The notes below the pieces were generated by a model. That model had not been told where the DNA came from. It saw nothing but the letters and a program-made list of their open reading frames with translations, and ran no database searches. This document shows, piece after piece, positions 31,920 to 45,900 of a DNA stretch of 64,000 nucleotides (positions are counted from its first letter, which is position 1; each line of letters starts with the position of its first letter). The stretch spans positions 73,217,716-73,281,715 of the forward strand of contig CM055097.1 in the NCBI GenBank assembly GCA_029204225.1, read 5' to 3'. This stretch comes from Diphasiastrum complanatum (lineage: Eukaryota > Streptophyta > Lycopodiopsida > Lycopodiales > Lycopodiaceae). The position numbers were made by a program, and so were the translations under genes.

Positions 31920-32880
31920 ATATCAAGCAAAGAGCTTCCCAAACATTATGATCTTTCAGAACGCATTCAAATTCATCAGAAAAGAGAGATCATCTTGATA
32001 CAATGAAAAACATGTATATATATATGTATAATCTATTTTAATTTCAATTTTCATCACCTCCAAGTTTGGGATGCATGGTATTGTCATGAAGGAACAATCT
32101 CCTTTCATATGGATCTAAAAACTGTGTATTTTTCTTTTTGCTCATGTCTATATATCTTGAATAAAGGGCCATTGAAGATGATCTTTTTGTGGTATCTTCA
32201 GGGACATAACCGAGTATTTTAATAACTAGATCCCTCTTAATATAAACAAATTGTTCCTTTGGCATAATTGTGGCCTCCTAAGCAAACAAGCAATGCTCTA
32301 ATTGCCGTTATTATGGTTGCGGCGAATGGACTATAATTTGTATGATATATACAAATTTTGTTATTTATTTATTTTTTCAAATAGTGGGCAAGGGATGTAT
32401 CCTTGTGCCCAACAACTGTAGATCCCTCCCAAAGACCTCCACGTCTTATAGCAAAGAAATCTACTTCGATGGTATTTTATAAAAACGCGCAATAAGAGAC
32501 ATATTTAGATTAAAAAATGAAAATTACAATTACAAAAAATAGAACAATAATTAAGGTATTAGGTCATAGAACAATATCTTACTAGATCACCTTCATCGAA
32601 ATTGATGGTATTTTTTTGTTGTAATGTCGTGGCCACCACTAGACTCTTCAGTTCTCACTTATTTATGATGAATCTTTGGTGGATATCTTTTTTGAAATTC
32701 CAAAAATTCTTCTTCACTCGACAAGGTTTTAAAATTTGCTTTGTATTTTTCCATCATGGCATCCAATGCCTCCTTGCCAATGTAGGCTGATATTCCAAGG
32801 AATATTTTAGCCATCCTGCGGAACATCTTAAAAAATACAAGCATGATAGGATTCAAACGTAGAGCTTGCCCAACAAGTTT
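31920..32880 (-). pseudogene. unrecognised multi-exon minus-strand gene or element ORF
   Basis: Three protein-like blocks lie in order on the minus strand. 32856-32659 has 65 codons: KMFRRMAKIFLGISAYIGKE, ALDAMMEKYKANFKTLSSEE. About 32462-32370 reads FFAIRRGGLWEGSTVVGHKD then TSLAHYLKK. 32265-32044 has 73 codons: EQFVYIKRDLVIKILGYVPE then NTQFLDPYERRLFLHD. The compositions are coding-like and separated by AT-rich stretches with possible GT-AG ends. No family is recognised. It lies back to back with copy X and may belong to the same mobile element. Confidence 0.4.
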
Positions 32881-34147
32881 AGACTTTTACGGTATCCGTA
32901 CTGGCTTAAGTTATTTAGTTCTAAGTTTAAATTGCCATGGGCACTGCACATAGATATGTAATTTCAAGCTATGTAACAAAGGCCTATTGGGGGTTTGTCC
33001 CATGGCACCAATGTGATTCAAAGTAGGTTAGCCTATGTGGCTTACTTGTTCCACATTGCATTTCTATAAGTGACCACCACTCCAAGTATAAATAGGAGTG
33101 GAAGAGTCCATTTTCGAGAAGAACCTCATTTGCAATACATGCCTATCTTTCTCTCTAAGTGTTCTCCCTTGTGTGGTTTCATGTACTGTGTTACTTCACA
33201 TTGTATTGTATATTATTCATCTGGCAACAGGTTAAGTTAATCTAGGCCCTCCATTCTCTAGTAGGGTAAGCCTTAGAGGAGGATATTTAGATTAGGGTTT
33301 TATCATTTAGGTTAAGCTGTCATTTGTAGTTGCTAAGGAGATAAACGAGAGAAGAGTGGATCTTGCCCATCAGAATACTCACCACCATGCTTAGTAATGT
33401 CTTTCTTGCATCCATATCCAAGCTAGTTGGAGAAGCCATAGCATAGACTAGTTGGGAGACTGCCTTAGTCAAGCTAGTTGGAGCCATAGCCGGTGTGGAT
33501 GCCGAAGATACAACATTGGCGCCATTGCTGCTCTTTCTGCTCTTTTCTCATGCTTTTTGCTTGATTTTTTGCTTTTGTAGTGTAAAAGTTCTGTTTTGTA
33601 TGTTCGAATTATTCTTGCAATCGATTGAACTGATTGCCATTCAACGAAATTTGATGGATACAAATATACAAAAACAACAACAATATCGTAAGCAAAATTT
33701 AATATATAAAAAATGCTAATACTAAAGAAATTTAGTTTGAATATGTACATACTAATTGTATACTTACAATTGCATTTTATTCTATCATTTGGATTCAAAT
33801 ACTAAATGTTCAGCTATTTGTGAAGATAAGCATGCTGAACTAAAACTTCTGTGATAGATTGACTGGCAGCTGATACTTTAAAATCCATTATCTAGCCTTT
33901 CCAAGAGCTTCTATATATGTAATCTGATCTTTTCTTTTTCGAAAAGAGCCTTTTTCGGAAGGATGCATCAAGATCCATTGATATTTACGATATATTCTTG
34001 GTATTCATTGATCTTCTGCATTTTTTTCATTGCAAATATTGATTGCATCAATGGTTCCTCTTGGTCTCCGATTATGTGAAGCCATTAGTCCAGAATATTT
34101 CTACGCAAGCTGAGAACGGAGAGAATGAAGAGAATGAGAGGTATACC
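32881..34147. other. no gene; LTR-like promoter stretch
   Basis: 33090-33340 holds tataaatagg (33097-33106) followed by CT-rich leader sequence, as in LTR U3/R, but no partner repeat was found. Immediately before the Copia element a purine-rich 40-mer (34108-34147) is repeated imperfectly on its other side (40282-40322). Confidence 0.4.
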
Positions 34148-34795
34148 TGTGAAGAATTGAAAAAGATTATCTATGTTAGATATAGGGGTCTTATGTTTTT
34201 TACATCAAGCATCTAGGTGTAGGATGTTGATAGGAACAAATTTGGCATAGATGGCAAATTATGTATTTCCACTTGTAATGCCACTATTGAGCCAAAATAG
34301 AGTAAGAGGCTAAACTCGTGCCAATTAGAGTGTAGACAAGTGTAATGCCTTTGTTTGATAAATTCTAAGAGGTCCAATAGGATTTAGAGGTGGAACCATG
34401 TGAGGTCCAATATGAATTTGAGGTGTGCTTGAATATAGTCCAATAGAATTAAGGGATCAATTGTACTCCTCATTTTGGATCTAATTGATTTGGTGATTGT
34501 GTGGATTTTGAGTGTCATTGGAATTCTATAGCTTTCTCTCTCTACCCGAGAGCTCATGATGGTTTTTCTCTCTCTAGACGAGGAGAGCAGCTTGTTTTTA
34601 CTTAGAATAATTTTTGAATACTTCCCACACGTGTGAGTGAGAGTTGGAAGTGATTGAATGCATGTAGTGGTGTGTTTTCGCCATAGAATCAAAGATAGAT
34701 CTTAAATCTCAATCTAGTCTTGATCTTGGTGCATCTACACACCTTAGGAGATCACAAGTACATGTTGTGGACAGTTCACACGTGTGAAATCAACA
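34148..34795 (+). repeat. Copia A 5' LTR
   Basis: 648 bp. Contains cacacgtgtg at 34626-34635 and 34777-34786. It lacks about 86 bp that the right LTR has, within a tandem-repeated section. Confidence 0.9.
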
Positions 34796-35539
34796 TGGTA
34801 TCGGAGCCTACCTAAGGTCACCATGCATTTTGTTTAAGTGAAAACTATTCATCAATCTTGAGCTAGAAATTGTCAAGGTCCATTTTCCTAGCTATCTTGT
34901 TCAATTTTGGATCACAAGAGATCAAAAGGGCATTGATTGGGTCTAACCTGGCACTGTATGGAATTAGGTGCTCAGACAGGTGTGAGGAACATCCAATTTC
35001 AGTTTGGAAGTTCTCTCTCATGCTTAATCCATTTATCTTGCTTGATAGCTTGTTTTAAAGCTATTTTTGTCTAGTTTTTGATGCAATCAGTTTCATTCCA
35101 TTTGGTTGAGCCAATCAGAAGCTATAAGCTTTTGAAGAGGGTTAGGTAGGGCACCTAGTTCTGGGTGGACACATTTGGTTTGGTCAAGAGATTTTTTGGT
35201 TGATCCAAAATCACAGTTGTATGCTTACCAATCTCATCTATTTGTGATCTAGGCACTGTTTTGAGATCTTAGCCATTTTGTTTCATGCAATATCATTGTA
35301 TTTGAGTCAAATTTGGTTTCTTAGTGTGATTCACACGTGCTAAGAGTGTTTTATCCTAACTTTACCCATACTCCATCATTTGATGTGAAATAGATCTTGT
35401 TTTAGAGAGATTTGTGTAGCTAGTGAGAATCAATTCACAAATAGTTGGAAGATCTTTGGAGATAGTACTCTATTATTGGATCCTATTGAGAGTGTGTAGC
35501 AACATTTATTGTTCATCATTTGAGTTTTCTTCACTTCAA

Positions 35540-38500
35540 ATGTCTTCAATGGGTTCATCCTTCTTGGAACCAAGTGAAATATTGTCCACTTCAAACTATT
35601 CAATTTGGAAAATGAGGATGGAGTCCATCTTGATCTTTCAAGATGTGATGGACATTGTTTTTGGTCTTGAAGAAGAACCACAAGTTCTTCAAGAGGTTCA
35701 AAAATAAAAAAAGAGAGCTAGGATGGCTATCCACTACTTAAAGATGAATGTCTCTAATGAGATATTGAGGGAGATAGGTACTTGTACAAAAACCAAAGAA
35801 GCTTGGGATTGTCTCAAGACTATCTATGAGGCTAAGATTACCTATAGGCTTCTCACTCTTAGGAATCAAATCTTTCAAAGTAGCCAAAAGAGTGATGAGA
35901 GTGCATCTAGTTATGTTTTGAGAGTAAAAGATATTCATAGAGAACTTGCTTGTATTGGTGATTCCATCAATCAAAATGAGCTAGTTCAAGTCATTCTCAA
36001 TGGCTTGAGAAGTGAATTTGATAACCTTGTCCAATCCTATGCCATTAAGGAGGAGCTACCAAGTTTGGAGGCTCTCCAAAGTGTGCTAATTTCAGAAGAA
36101 TCAAGACAAGAGTACATGCTCTTGAGGATGGACAAGCTCTCTCTCACTCATAATGATGGCAAAGCTCTTTTTGCCAAGGATAAGCAGAAAGGGAGGAGCA
36201 AGAACCAACATCAACAATCCTCAATCAAGGACAAAGTCAAATCCAAAGACAAAGATGAGGAGGAAGATGATTCCTCTAATGCTTCATCATCCAAGCTCAA
36301 GAAGAAGAAGATCAAGTGCTTTTAGTGTGGCAAGAAAGGCCATTATGCCACCAATTGCTTCAAGAAGAAGAATCAACTCAAGCAAGCCAACATTACCAAT
36401 GAGAAGGAAGACACTATTTCAAGTGATGGAGAAGGATCTCTTATGGTCTCTAGTTTCTCATCTACTCCTTTCAAGAAGGACGGCCTATGGTATATTGATA
36501 GTGGAGCCTCTTCACATATGTGTAGCTCCAAGGACTCTTTCTCTTCTATTGCACCTTATGATGGAGTCAAGAAATCAATATACACTGCAAATGATTTTGA
36601 ATGTCCTATTGAAGGCATAGGGAACATTCCCTTGAAGCTTGCATCCTCTAAAGTTCCATCTCTCTCTAAAGTTCTTTATGTACCTAAGCTTACTAAGAAT
36701 CTTATTAGTGTTGGCCAATTGCTTGATAATGGCCTTGATGTAAAATTCAATGTTGATACTTGCACTATCAAGAAGAATGATGAGATACTTGCATTAGGAT
36801 CTAGATTTGGAGGCATCTATAAACTAGATCCAAATGAGTATGTGAATGCTTGTAATGTTGCTCTTGTGAACAAGCTCTCTATGGAGGAATTATGGCATAG
36901 GAGGTTGGGACATCCCAACTACAAATCCATGCTCTCTATGATCAAAGAAGCCAAAGCTATTGGCTTGCCAAAGTCATTCTCCAAGAAGATCAAGCCTTGT
37001 GAGGCTTGTGCTATTGCTAAATCTCACAAAAAGCCATTTACAAGATCTTCTATCAAAAGCAAGCATCCTTTGGAGTTAATCCACTCAGATGTGCATTTTT
37101 CATCAACTACAAGCAAGGAAGGAGCCACTTGTTTTGTTACTTTCATTGATGATTTCACAATATTCACTTGGATATATCTTCTTGCTTCTAAATCTATGGT
37201 GTTTGATCATTTCCTTATTTTCAAAGCTTATGTAGAGAAACAATTCTCATTCAAGATTAAAGCTCTTAGAAGTGATGGAGGTGGTGAATATATCTCCAAT
37301 AAATTTCACGATTTTTGTGAGCTTGAAGGCATCAAAAGAGAGTTCTCTTGTGCCTACTCTCCATCTCAAAATGGAGTGGCTGAGAGAAAGAATAGATCTC
37401 TATGTGAATGTGCAAAATCTATGAGAATTGAGGCATCTTTGCCCAAAGATTTTTTAGGGAGAAGCCATTAATTGTGCAAATTATCTTTGCAATAGGCTCC
37501 CACATATAGCTCTTGGAGGAAAGTCACCATATGAAATCTTATATTTGAAGAAGCCTAAGGTTGATCACCTTAGAGTTTCTGGATGCATATGCTTTGCCCA
37601 TATTCCCTTGGAAACAACGAAGAAGGAAAATCCTAGTGCATGCAAAGGGATCATGTTTGGCTACTCATCCACCAAGAAAGCCTATAGAGTCTATATACTC
37701 TCTACTTCTCAAGTTATTGAAAGTAGAGATGTTGTCTTTCATGAAGATCAACACTCATAATTTGAAGAGGCCAAGATCAAGAAGTCTATGGATGCATCAC
37801 CAATTATTGATTTTGAAGACAATCATGATGTGATGGGGTCGAGATTTGAAGAAGACTCCCCTCAGATTTTATCACCAAGAAGATCCATGAGAGATAGATT
37901 CGAGCCTAAGAGGCTCTCATATGTTGACAAAGGCAAACAAGTGGATCTTGATTCCACTAATTATGTATTTTATGTCTCTCATGAAGAGCCAAAGAATGTA
38001 CAAGAGGAACTCAATACTAGGCCATGAAGCAAGAGTATGATGCATTGATCACCAACAATACTTGGGAGCTTGTGGATCCTCCTTCCAACAAGCATGTGAT
38101 TGGTTGCAAGTGGGTATTTCGGATCAAGTTCAATCATGATGGCACCATCAACAAGCATAAAGCAAGATTATGTGCCAAAGGATTTGCTCAAATCCATGGT
38201 CTTGATTATGAGGAGACCTTTGCACCCGTTGCAAAGATGGTGACAATAAGAATTCTTATTTCTCTTGCTTGTTTTTTCAAGTGGAAGGTGTTCCAATTAG
38301 ATGTATCCAATGCTTTTCTAAATGGTTATCTTGAGGAGGAGATCTATATGGAACAACCTCAAGGATTCATCAAGGATGAGTCCAAAGTGTGCTTGCTCTT
38401 CAAAAGTCTTTATGGACTCAAGCAAGCACCAAGATCATGGTATTCAAAACTTAATTCTTTTGTTATCTCACTAGGATTTACTCTTAGTGACTATGATCCT

Positions 38501-39496
38501 TCCATATATCTAAAGTTTGTTGATAGCAATATTGTCATTCTTCTAATTTATGTTGATGACATTATTCTTTGTGGAAGTTGTATCAAGCTAGTTGATGAAA
38601 CTAAGCTAGCACTTGGATGTGAGTTTAAAATGCAAGATCTAGGAGGGATACATTACATCCTAGGCCTAGAAATTGATTTTTTATGAAAATCATGTCTTTA
38701 TATGCCAATCTAGATATGCTCACTCTATGTTGAAAAAATTCCATATGGAAAATTCTAAGAGATAGATACTCCAATGGAGCAAATTGTAAAAGATCCTAAC
38801 AAAGGTGATGAAAGATCCTTTGAGGACATCACACCTTGTAGGCTCCTTGATTTGGCTTACCATTACTAGGCCCGATCTAAGTTCTTGTGTGCACAAATTG
38901 AGTCAATTTATGCAAGATCCTAAGACCTATCATTGGAAGATGGCCAAGAGGATTCTAAGATATTTATCTTCATCTTGTGATTATGGTCTACTTTATAAAA
39001 GTGTAGATCTATCCATTGTTGGCTACTCGGATTTGGACTTTGAAAGTGACAAGATGGATCGAAAATCTATTAGTTTATACACTATCTTTCTTGGAGGCAA
39101 TCTAATGTCTTGGATTTCCAAAAAGCAAGACACTATATATCTCTCTTCATGTGAGGCCGAGTACAAAGCACTCACTACAACTACCAAAGAGGTGCTTTGG
39201 ATCAAGAGGTTATTAATGGAGCTAAAGTGCATCAAGGAAGATGATCTACCAATGATCAAGTGTGATAACATCTCGGCCCAAGCTCTTGCCAATAATCCCA
39301 TATTTCATGCAAGAAGCAAGCACATAAAAGTGGCACGCCATTTTGTGAGAGAAAAGCTTATTGGAGGAGAAATCTATTTGGAGCATGTCAACTCATCCTC
39401 TTGTATTGCCGATCTACTCACCAAGCCTTTGAGCAAAAGTGCTTTAGATCTAATCTTGGAGTTATATCAAGATCAATGCTTAAATCTTCATAGATA
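35540..39496 (+). pseudogene. Copia A gag-pol polyprotein, multiply broken
   Basis: Starts MSSMGSSFLEP with UBN2-type gag (NYSIWKMRMESI). The zinc knuckle reads CF-stop-CGKKGHYATNC. Protease YIDSGASSHM. Integrase zinc region LWHRRLGHPN and CEACAIAKSHKKPF. Core HSDVHF, DGGGEY and NGVAERKNR. RT QLDVSNAFLNG, YGLKQAPRSW and YVDD. RNase H SDLDFESDK, SSCEAEYKAL, KHIKVARHFVREK. Lesions: TAA at about 35705, TAG in the knuckle at 36323, a frameshift at about 37462, TAA at 37758, a frameshift at about 38020, an insertion before 38684, a further break at about 38760 and a frameshift near 38835. Catalytic motifs are otherwise kept, so decay is recent relative to the other relics. Confidence 0.9.
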
Positions 39497-39511
39497 ATTT
39501 TTTAGGAGGAG

Positions 39512-40245
39512 TGTGAAGAATTGAAAAAGATTATCTGTGTTAGATATAGGGGTCTTATGTTTCTTTCATCAAGCATCTAGGTGTAGGATGTTGATAGGAA
39601 CAAATTTGGCATAGATGGCAAATTATGCATTTCCACTTGTAATGCCACTATTGAGCCAAAATAGAGTAAGAGGCTAAACTCGTGCCAATTAGAGTGTAGA
39701 CAAGTGTAATGCCTTTTTTTGATGAGTTCTAAGAGGTCCAATAGGATTTAGAGGTGGAACCATGTGAGGTCCAATAGGATTTGAGGTGTGCTTGAATATA
39801 GTCCAATAGAATTAAGAGGTGCATGGATCAATGGTCCAATAGGATTAAGAGGTGACAAAGTGTGGTCCAATCATAGTTAAGCATAGTGGTAGCTCGTGGA
39901 TCTACTAGTATCATTGTACTCCTCATTTTGGATCTAATTGATTTGGTGATTGTGTGGATTTTGAGTGTCATTGGATTTCTAGCTTTCTCTCTCTACCCGA
40001 GAGCTCATGATGGTTTTCTCTCTCTAGTCGAGGAGAGCAGCTTGTTTTTACTTAGAATAATTTTTTAATACTTCCCACACGTGTGAGTGAGAGTTGGAAG
40101 TGATTGAATGCATGTAGTAGTGTGTTTTTGCCATAGAATCAAAGATAGATCTTAAATCTCAATCTAGTCTTGATCTTGGTGCATCTACACACCTTAGGAG
40201 ATCACAAGTACATGTTGTGGACAATCCACATGTGTGAAATCAACA
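39512..40245 (+). repeat. Copia A 3' LTR with tandem U3 repeats
   Basis: 734 bp. Five imperfect units of 31-34 bp beginning ggtccaatagga start at 39735, 39768, 39799, 39833 and 39864. The 5' LTR keeps only three. Confidence 0.9.
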
Positions 40246-40499
40246 ATACCTATGAATGACAATCCAAAATATGTCTATGGGAGCTAAGAACAGAGAGAAT
40301 AAAGAGAATGAGAGATATAACTAAGAATTTGACAAGAAATTCCTAAACTACAAGGATCAGTTGGCTACAGTTTATGACTATTGATGTCAAATCAACCTCG
40401 AGTGTACAAATGCGGGCAACAGGACACATAAGCATTGAAACCGTGCAAAGTTAAAAAAATCATCTTGACAAAGGGCCCATTTTGAGTTCTAATATCCCC

Positions 40500-40840
<341 letters not shown>

Positions 40841-42110
40841 GATAGTAAATATTAAGTTCTTACAACATGTTCTGCAAATATTTATTCATACAACTAAATA
40901 TAGTGGTAGCGATATGTACTGGATGCACCAAGTGATGCCAACCTAGGCCTTATATGGGTTGCTAGCAAAAATGTCCTTAAGTTGATTGTGACTTAGTAAC
41001 ACTTTTGTGTGCATACTCACAGAAATGTGAGTCTAACCCATGCTCACTTGTAGGAAACTAAGTAGGTATAGATGTGTCTAAATTCAATTCTATCAATTTG
41101 ATTTGAAAGCTATGCATGGAGTTTAGAGATGGTGACAAAAATATCTATCTAGATGATGAGAAAATGGGCTAGAAAAAAGCCCAATTTTGATATCTTGAAT
41201 GGTCTTAATAAGTAGTAGAGCGAAACAAATATGACTTGTTTATGCTAGGTGCATATGCATTTATGTAATGAAATTAAATTCTGGCTTTGTTTTTCCATTT
41301 CTACATAGACACAAGTGTACTAGATAATTGTGATTTCTAATCATGAATTATGCCTCCAACTTTGCTAATTCAAGCAATACATTTTAGCACTTGACAAAGG
41401 AGATTCCAAATGTCCATATCTACTTCAATTGAAGTCAAAATTGATTTTTTTTATTTTTTATGGACAAATTCCTATGGACATGTAAGATTTTTTTAAAATA
41501 TCAATCATAAGAAATGTAGTGAAAGACATGGTACTATACACTCATAGTTGATGATATCAAAGGTTAAACAATATCCACGTGTCATATCTTTCTTGGAATT
41601 TGCTCAAATAAATGGCTCAATTTCTTTACCAGTGAATGTATATAAGTTCACATTTGATATGATGTTTGATGTTAAGCTTTTACAAATAATGCTCAATTGT
41701 CAATGTCTTGTTTCAATTCTAATTATAATATAATGTTCGATTAAGATGTCTTATATAAGTTTCAAATTGGATATGATGTTTGATGTTTAGGTTTCAATTT
41801 GAATATCATGTTTGATTTTGATGTCATATTAAATTTCAATTTGAATGATGCTTCGTGTTTAGGTTTTAACACAAAATATTCAACTATATCGAAACTATAT
41901 ACAATGGTATTAATCTAATTAGTTATACATTCTTGATATTCGATATTTGAATTATAAGATGATATCCTTTATTTGAAAACATGAATAGTCTTAATAGTGG
42001 TATTTGTGTTTTTTTTAAAAAATGTTCAATTTTCATATCTTGATTTAAGTTTCAATTTGTATATATTGTTGTTCAATTTTGATGTCTTATTTGTTTTCCC
42101 TTGTTTGAAG
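40841..42110. other. no gene; AT-rich
   Basis: The first part may be the 3' LTR of the split Copia. 41640-41870 repeats aatttgatatgatgtttgatgtt-like phrases three or four times. No coding. The last bases before 42112 (ccttgtttgaag) look like a splice acceptor for the next feature. Confidence 0.4.
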
Positions 42111-42111
42111 G

Positions 42112-42965
42112 AATACGAATCGTCATCTAGTTCTAGTGATGATCACATACATTCTGTATCCACCACAAGATTGGGATACAATGGGCCACATATTGATCAA
42201 CTATCTCGTCGTGAACGGATGGGATTACGAGCCATGATGAGAATTGATGAACAACAACGTCGCAAGACAAATCGGTCTCGACCTAACTCTTCTTCTTCCT
42301 TAAAATCAAGTTCAAGTGATGAACATGATTGTTCTATGCAAGATGAAGTTGAAATTATGAACAACTTGATAAATGATGTCTATGAGCATCATGACAATAT
42401 GAAAGAACCCACTGAACACGGTACCGAATCTTTTGTGACTGACGAGGAAAGGAAATTGAGAGAAGAATCACATGCACCATTATACACTGGAGCAAAGACA
42501 TCTCGTTTGTCCGCTGCGTTGCTTCTATTGAATCTCCAAGCAAAATATAAATGGAGTGATACAAGTGTTACATCTTTATTTGGGTAAAGAAGATTGAATT
42601 ATTTTTTGTTTAACTAAGTGTGTACTTGTGTAAGTTAAAAGATTTAGTTGAATAAGCAATTGTGTTTCATGTTATGAAAATTCATTTGGTTATAAGCACG
42701 GTATTGCGCAAACTACTCCCAGAAGGAAATAGCATGCTAGAGATGAGAGCCGAGGCACACAAGATGTTGAATGCAATGGGAATGGACTATACACAACAAC
42801 ATGCTTGTCCAAAAGATTGCATCTGCATTGTGGTGAGTATCAAGGACTAACAAATTGTCCTATATGTGAGACTCCTCGATATCGAGATGATTTGCAAGGG
42901 ACCGCTATCCCACAAGGTGTTGAGACATTTTTCAATAATTCCACGATTGCAATGATTGTTTCATT
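42112..42965 (+). pseudogene. CACTA (En/Spm) TNP2-type transposase relic, N-terminal half
   Basis: Exon 42112-42583: Ser-rich leader, RERMGLRAMMRIDEQQRRK, then APLYTGAKTSRLSAALLLLN and LQAKYKWSDTSV. A 113-bp intron, 42584-42696 (gtaaag to tataag), joins in phase to TVLRKLLPEGNSM, EAHKMLNAMGMDY and HACPKDCI. After a 1-nt loss at about 42823 the frame reads HCGEYQGLTNCPICETPRYR. This is the plant CACTA transposase pattern (LPEGN, CP-DC-L-R, CP-C---RY). The catalytic core is missing. Terminal CACTA repeats were not found. Confidence 0.75.
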
Positions 42966-45900
42966 GCAAATCCCTTAAACGGAGAAAATTTGAAAAATTT
43001 CCAGTTTCGTGGGGTGTTGACGGATTTCTGGCAAATTCTGCTTGTTTGCAGCCAATATCGCATCAATCGAAGAGCCGTAAATTGCATCAGATGCCTTGAG
43101 GTAGGCTGACCTCATCCAGGCAAGGAGCTGCAAGAGAAAACTCAGGGAAAGCCTAAGTGGAGCCCAACAAACCTCCATTCTTCTATCTGCTAGGGTTTTC
43201 AGGGCAAAAACCCTGGTTCTCTCTCAATAGAAAGCAGGGCGCTTTGGTACTGTGTGGATGCTAGCAAAAGGCTGTGGGCAGCCGTGGAGAGGCAAGCATG
43301 CTGGAGCATATCTTCTTGAGGGTGTCCATAGCTATGAGAGAGCAAAGGAAGAGAGATGAAGGAGAGGAGGAGAGGCTGCGGGCCTCGCACGTGCCCAAGG
43401 AGAATGGATCAAAGGCAATGTGATCCGTTGGATCAAAGGCCACCATTGGATTCAATTGAAGAGGGCCCTTTGTGAAAAATTGCCTACATTGGCAAATCTA
43501 GCCATGTAGAATATTGTACATTTTGTCAATATTGTTTGTTGGTTACTTGAATGGCCAAAGTGCCACTTGTACATACACACCTAAAAGTAGGTTACCACGA
43601 GTCAAGAGGAGTGGTTGTGTCTATTTGGTAGTGATTCCTACTTTGTAGGATCTAGACCATGATTTATGATGAGATTTGTACCTACCATGCACCTACCAAG
43701 CATGACTCTTGGATCTAGGCTAGGGTTTTCACATTAGGGCAAGAAAGTGGAGTCTACTTCCTTATTACATGCTGGATTTTCACCTAACTTTGCAAAGGAA
43801 GTGTGTTTTACTATGTATTCCCATTCTCCATCGTGAGAAGATAGAAACTTTTTGGAGCCTCAAGGAGAAACTCGAGTTTCCTCTCATTGTATGGTGATTA
43901 CTCTTGATTTCCAATGAAACCCAGCTTTGGCACTTTGTAAACACTGTCTAAGGTCCGTACTACAGCCTTATTTCCACACGTGTGGAGTTGGATTATACTA
44001 TTTGATCAATGCTTTGATTGTCTCTACTTGTTTCCTATCAAGCTGCTAAACTAGATCTTGTTTTCTGATGACTAGTTTCTGATAGATTGTTTAACAAGCA
44101 TACAATCACCTTGTGGATCATTCAAAGGTCCATTTATGGTCCTTAGTACTATACTTTTCACACCCTTGAAGTGTTGAAAGGCAGACGTAGCCTTAACTTC
44201 ATAAAAAATTTTCATTGGAAAGGCCTTGAAGGGACCCGAAGGGCAGAAAATGCTCTTTCTTCATTAAAAATTTTCAAAATGAAAATCCAGTTCAAATTGC
44301 AAGCAATTTCTTTGGAAGAGCCTATCTTTGGCTAGAAGGCACCTATTTTGGCCATCCTTGGGCCAAAATGACCCTTGAAACTGACTGCTCAGAGCCAGCG
44401 GACAGAGCGACATCACAGAGCAGGGAGAAATGTGTTTCAGGGTGTTTTCATCACCATTCTATCGAGCAGAGTGCAAGTGGCCTAGTGATGGGCTACATTT
44501 GCCATTTGGGTACCGTAGGGCCAAATTTGGAGCAATTTTTGGCTGGTGAAACCTACTACAGGGTGATACAATGAGGCATTATCGCTTCAAAATCATTATT
44601 ACTTACTTCTGATAGGGTAACAGGGTGTTTGAAAGCAGTAAATGTAGTATGGGGGCGAATGCTAGTGGAATTGTGTGGAGAAAGCTAGTATTGGTGATAA
44701 AAGTGCAGTTTGGCGGCGTGACTACTCATCATTGGTGACAATTTTGAGGGGGCAAGCAATCATAGGTGAGAAACAGGCATGGTATGCCGGTTACAGATGA
44801 AAACTTCTTGTGATTAGGCTCAACTTTTGGAGTTAGAACCAACCAACGTCAAGTGACATTTTGGGGGGAACGCTCTCACAGGCATGTTCGGCAGTGACAT
44901 TGTCAAGTTAGGTGATAGTTGCATTGACACATGCATCTGTAGCTTGGAAATTTCTCATTCGGAGGGAAATATGGGCTAGCTCGGAGGTACACACATTTTG
45001 GCAGTCACAAGTGATGGAAGTGTGAGGTGGTGCTAGTTGGAAGCCATTGGGCAAGATAGTGGACTTGCATTGGACGAGCTGTGTGTGGGACACACAGAGG
45101 ATGAAGAACGGGTCAGTAATCACACTTTGGATGCTCTTGGTGAGTGGTGAGTGTGATGGTTTTGCGGTTTTGCAGTCAATAAGTCAATTTTGATCATGCC
45201 ATTTTAGATGTGGAGCAGTGTATCAGGTTTTTCATCAGGAGATACACTTCAACTGCCAGTTTGGGTAAGTAAAGTCAGTTTGCCATATCAGTATTGCATC
45301 AAAGATGCAGATTTTAGTGATGACAGGGTGCAGATCATTTGGTTTGGGCCATGGAAGATCTCACAAGTTTACTTGGAGGGATATTGACATGCAAAGTCAT
45401 GTGAGAGACTTGATAGTGGCTTTGGAGTTCACATCTCAATGTATTCTCAAGGAGTGGTTTGGAACCATTCACAAGAGCAGCTTGGAGCTAGCTTGGGGGA
45501 GTACAGTTGGGAACTACAGGGGGTAGATGCTCAGATCTTTGTGATCAGGAATGGCATTGGGATACTTGGTAGGGATAGCACTGTAGGATGACATGGGATG
45601 ATCATCAGGGGCAGCTATTTCATATTGGACTTGAGTCATTGGTATGGACAGGACTTACAAGTGGGATCCATGATGGAATCAAGACACTGCAAATGCAAAT
45701 AGGCAAATCATGAAGCTTTGAGAGCCAGCTCTAGGTTGGAGAGCTGATGGAGATTGCATGGGGTGTGATTGGAAGGCAAACACTGTGGTGAGTATTTTGC
45801 TATCGATCTACTGCAGGGGACACTGATGGCGAGGACTTCATGGTGTGCTCATTTGGGAGTACAGGTTGGCATTACAGCAGGGAGCTAGTCATTGGCATTG

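Larger units (their letters stand above)
34148..40245 (+). mobile_element. full-length but inactivated Ty1/Copia retrotransposon (A)
   Basis: Left LTR 34148-34795 and right LTR 39512-40245, both TGTGAAG...AATCAACA. Target duplication ATACC at 34143-34147 and 40246-40250. Primer site tggtatcggagcc at 34796-34808, one base from the initiator tRNA-Met match. Polypurine tract tttaggaggag just before the right LTR. The interior carries gag-protease-integrase-RT-RNase H in the order of Copia but with many lesions. The left LTR is shorter by about 86 bp. Otherwise I count about 20 single differences between LTRs, so it is clearly older than the element at 55-61 kb. Confidence 0.92.
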
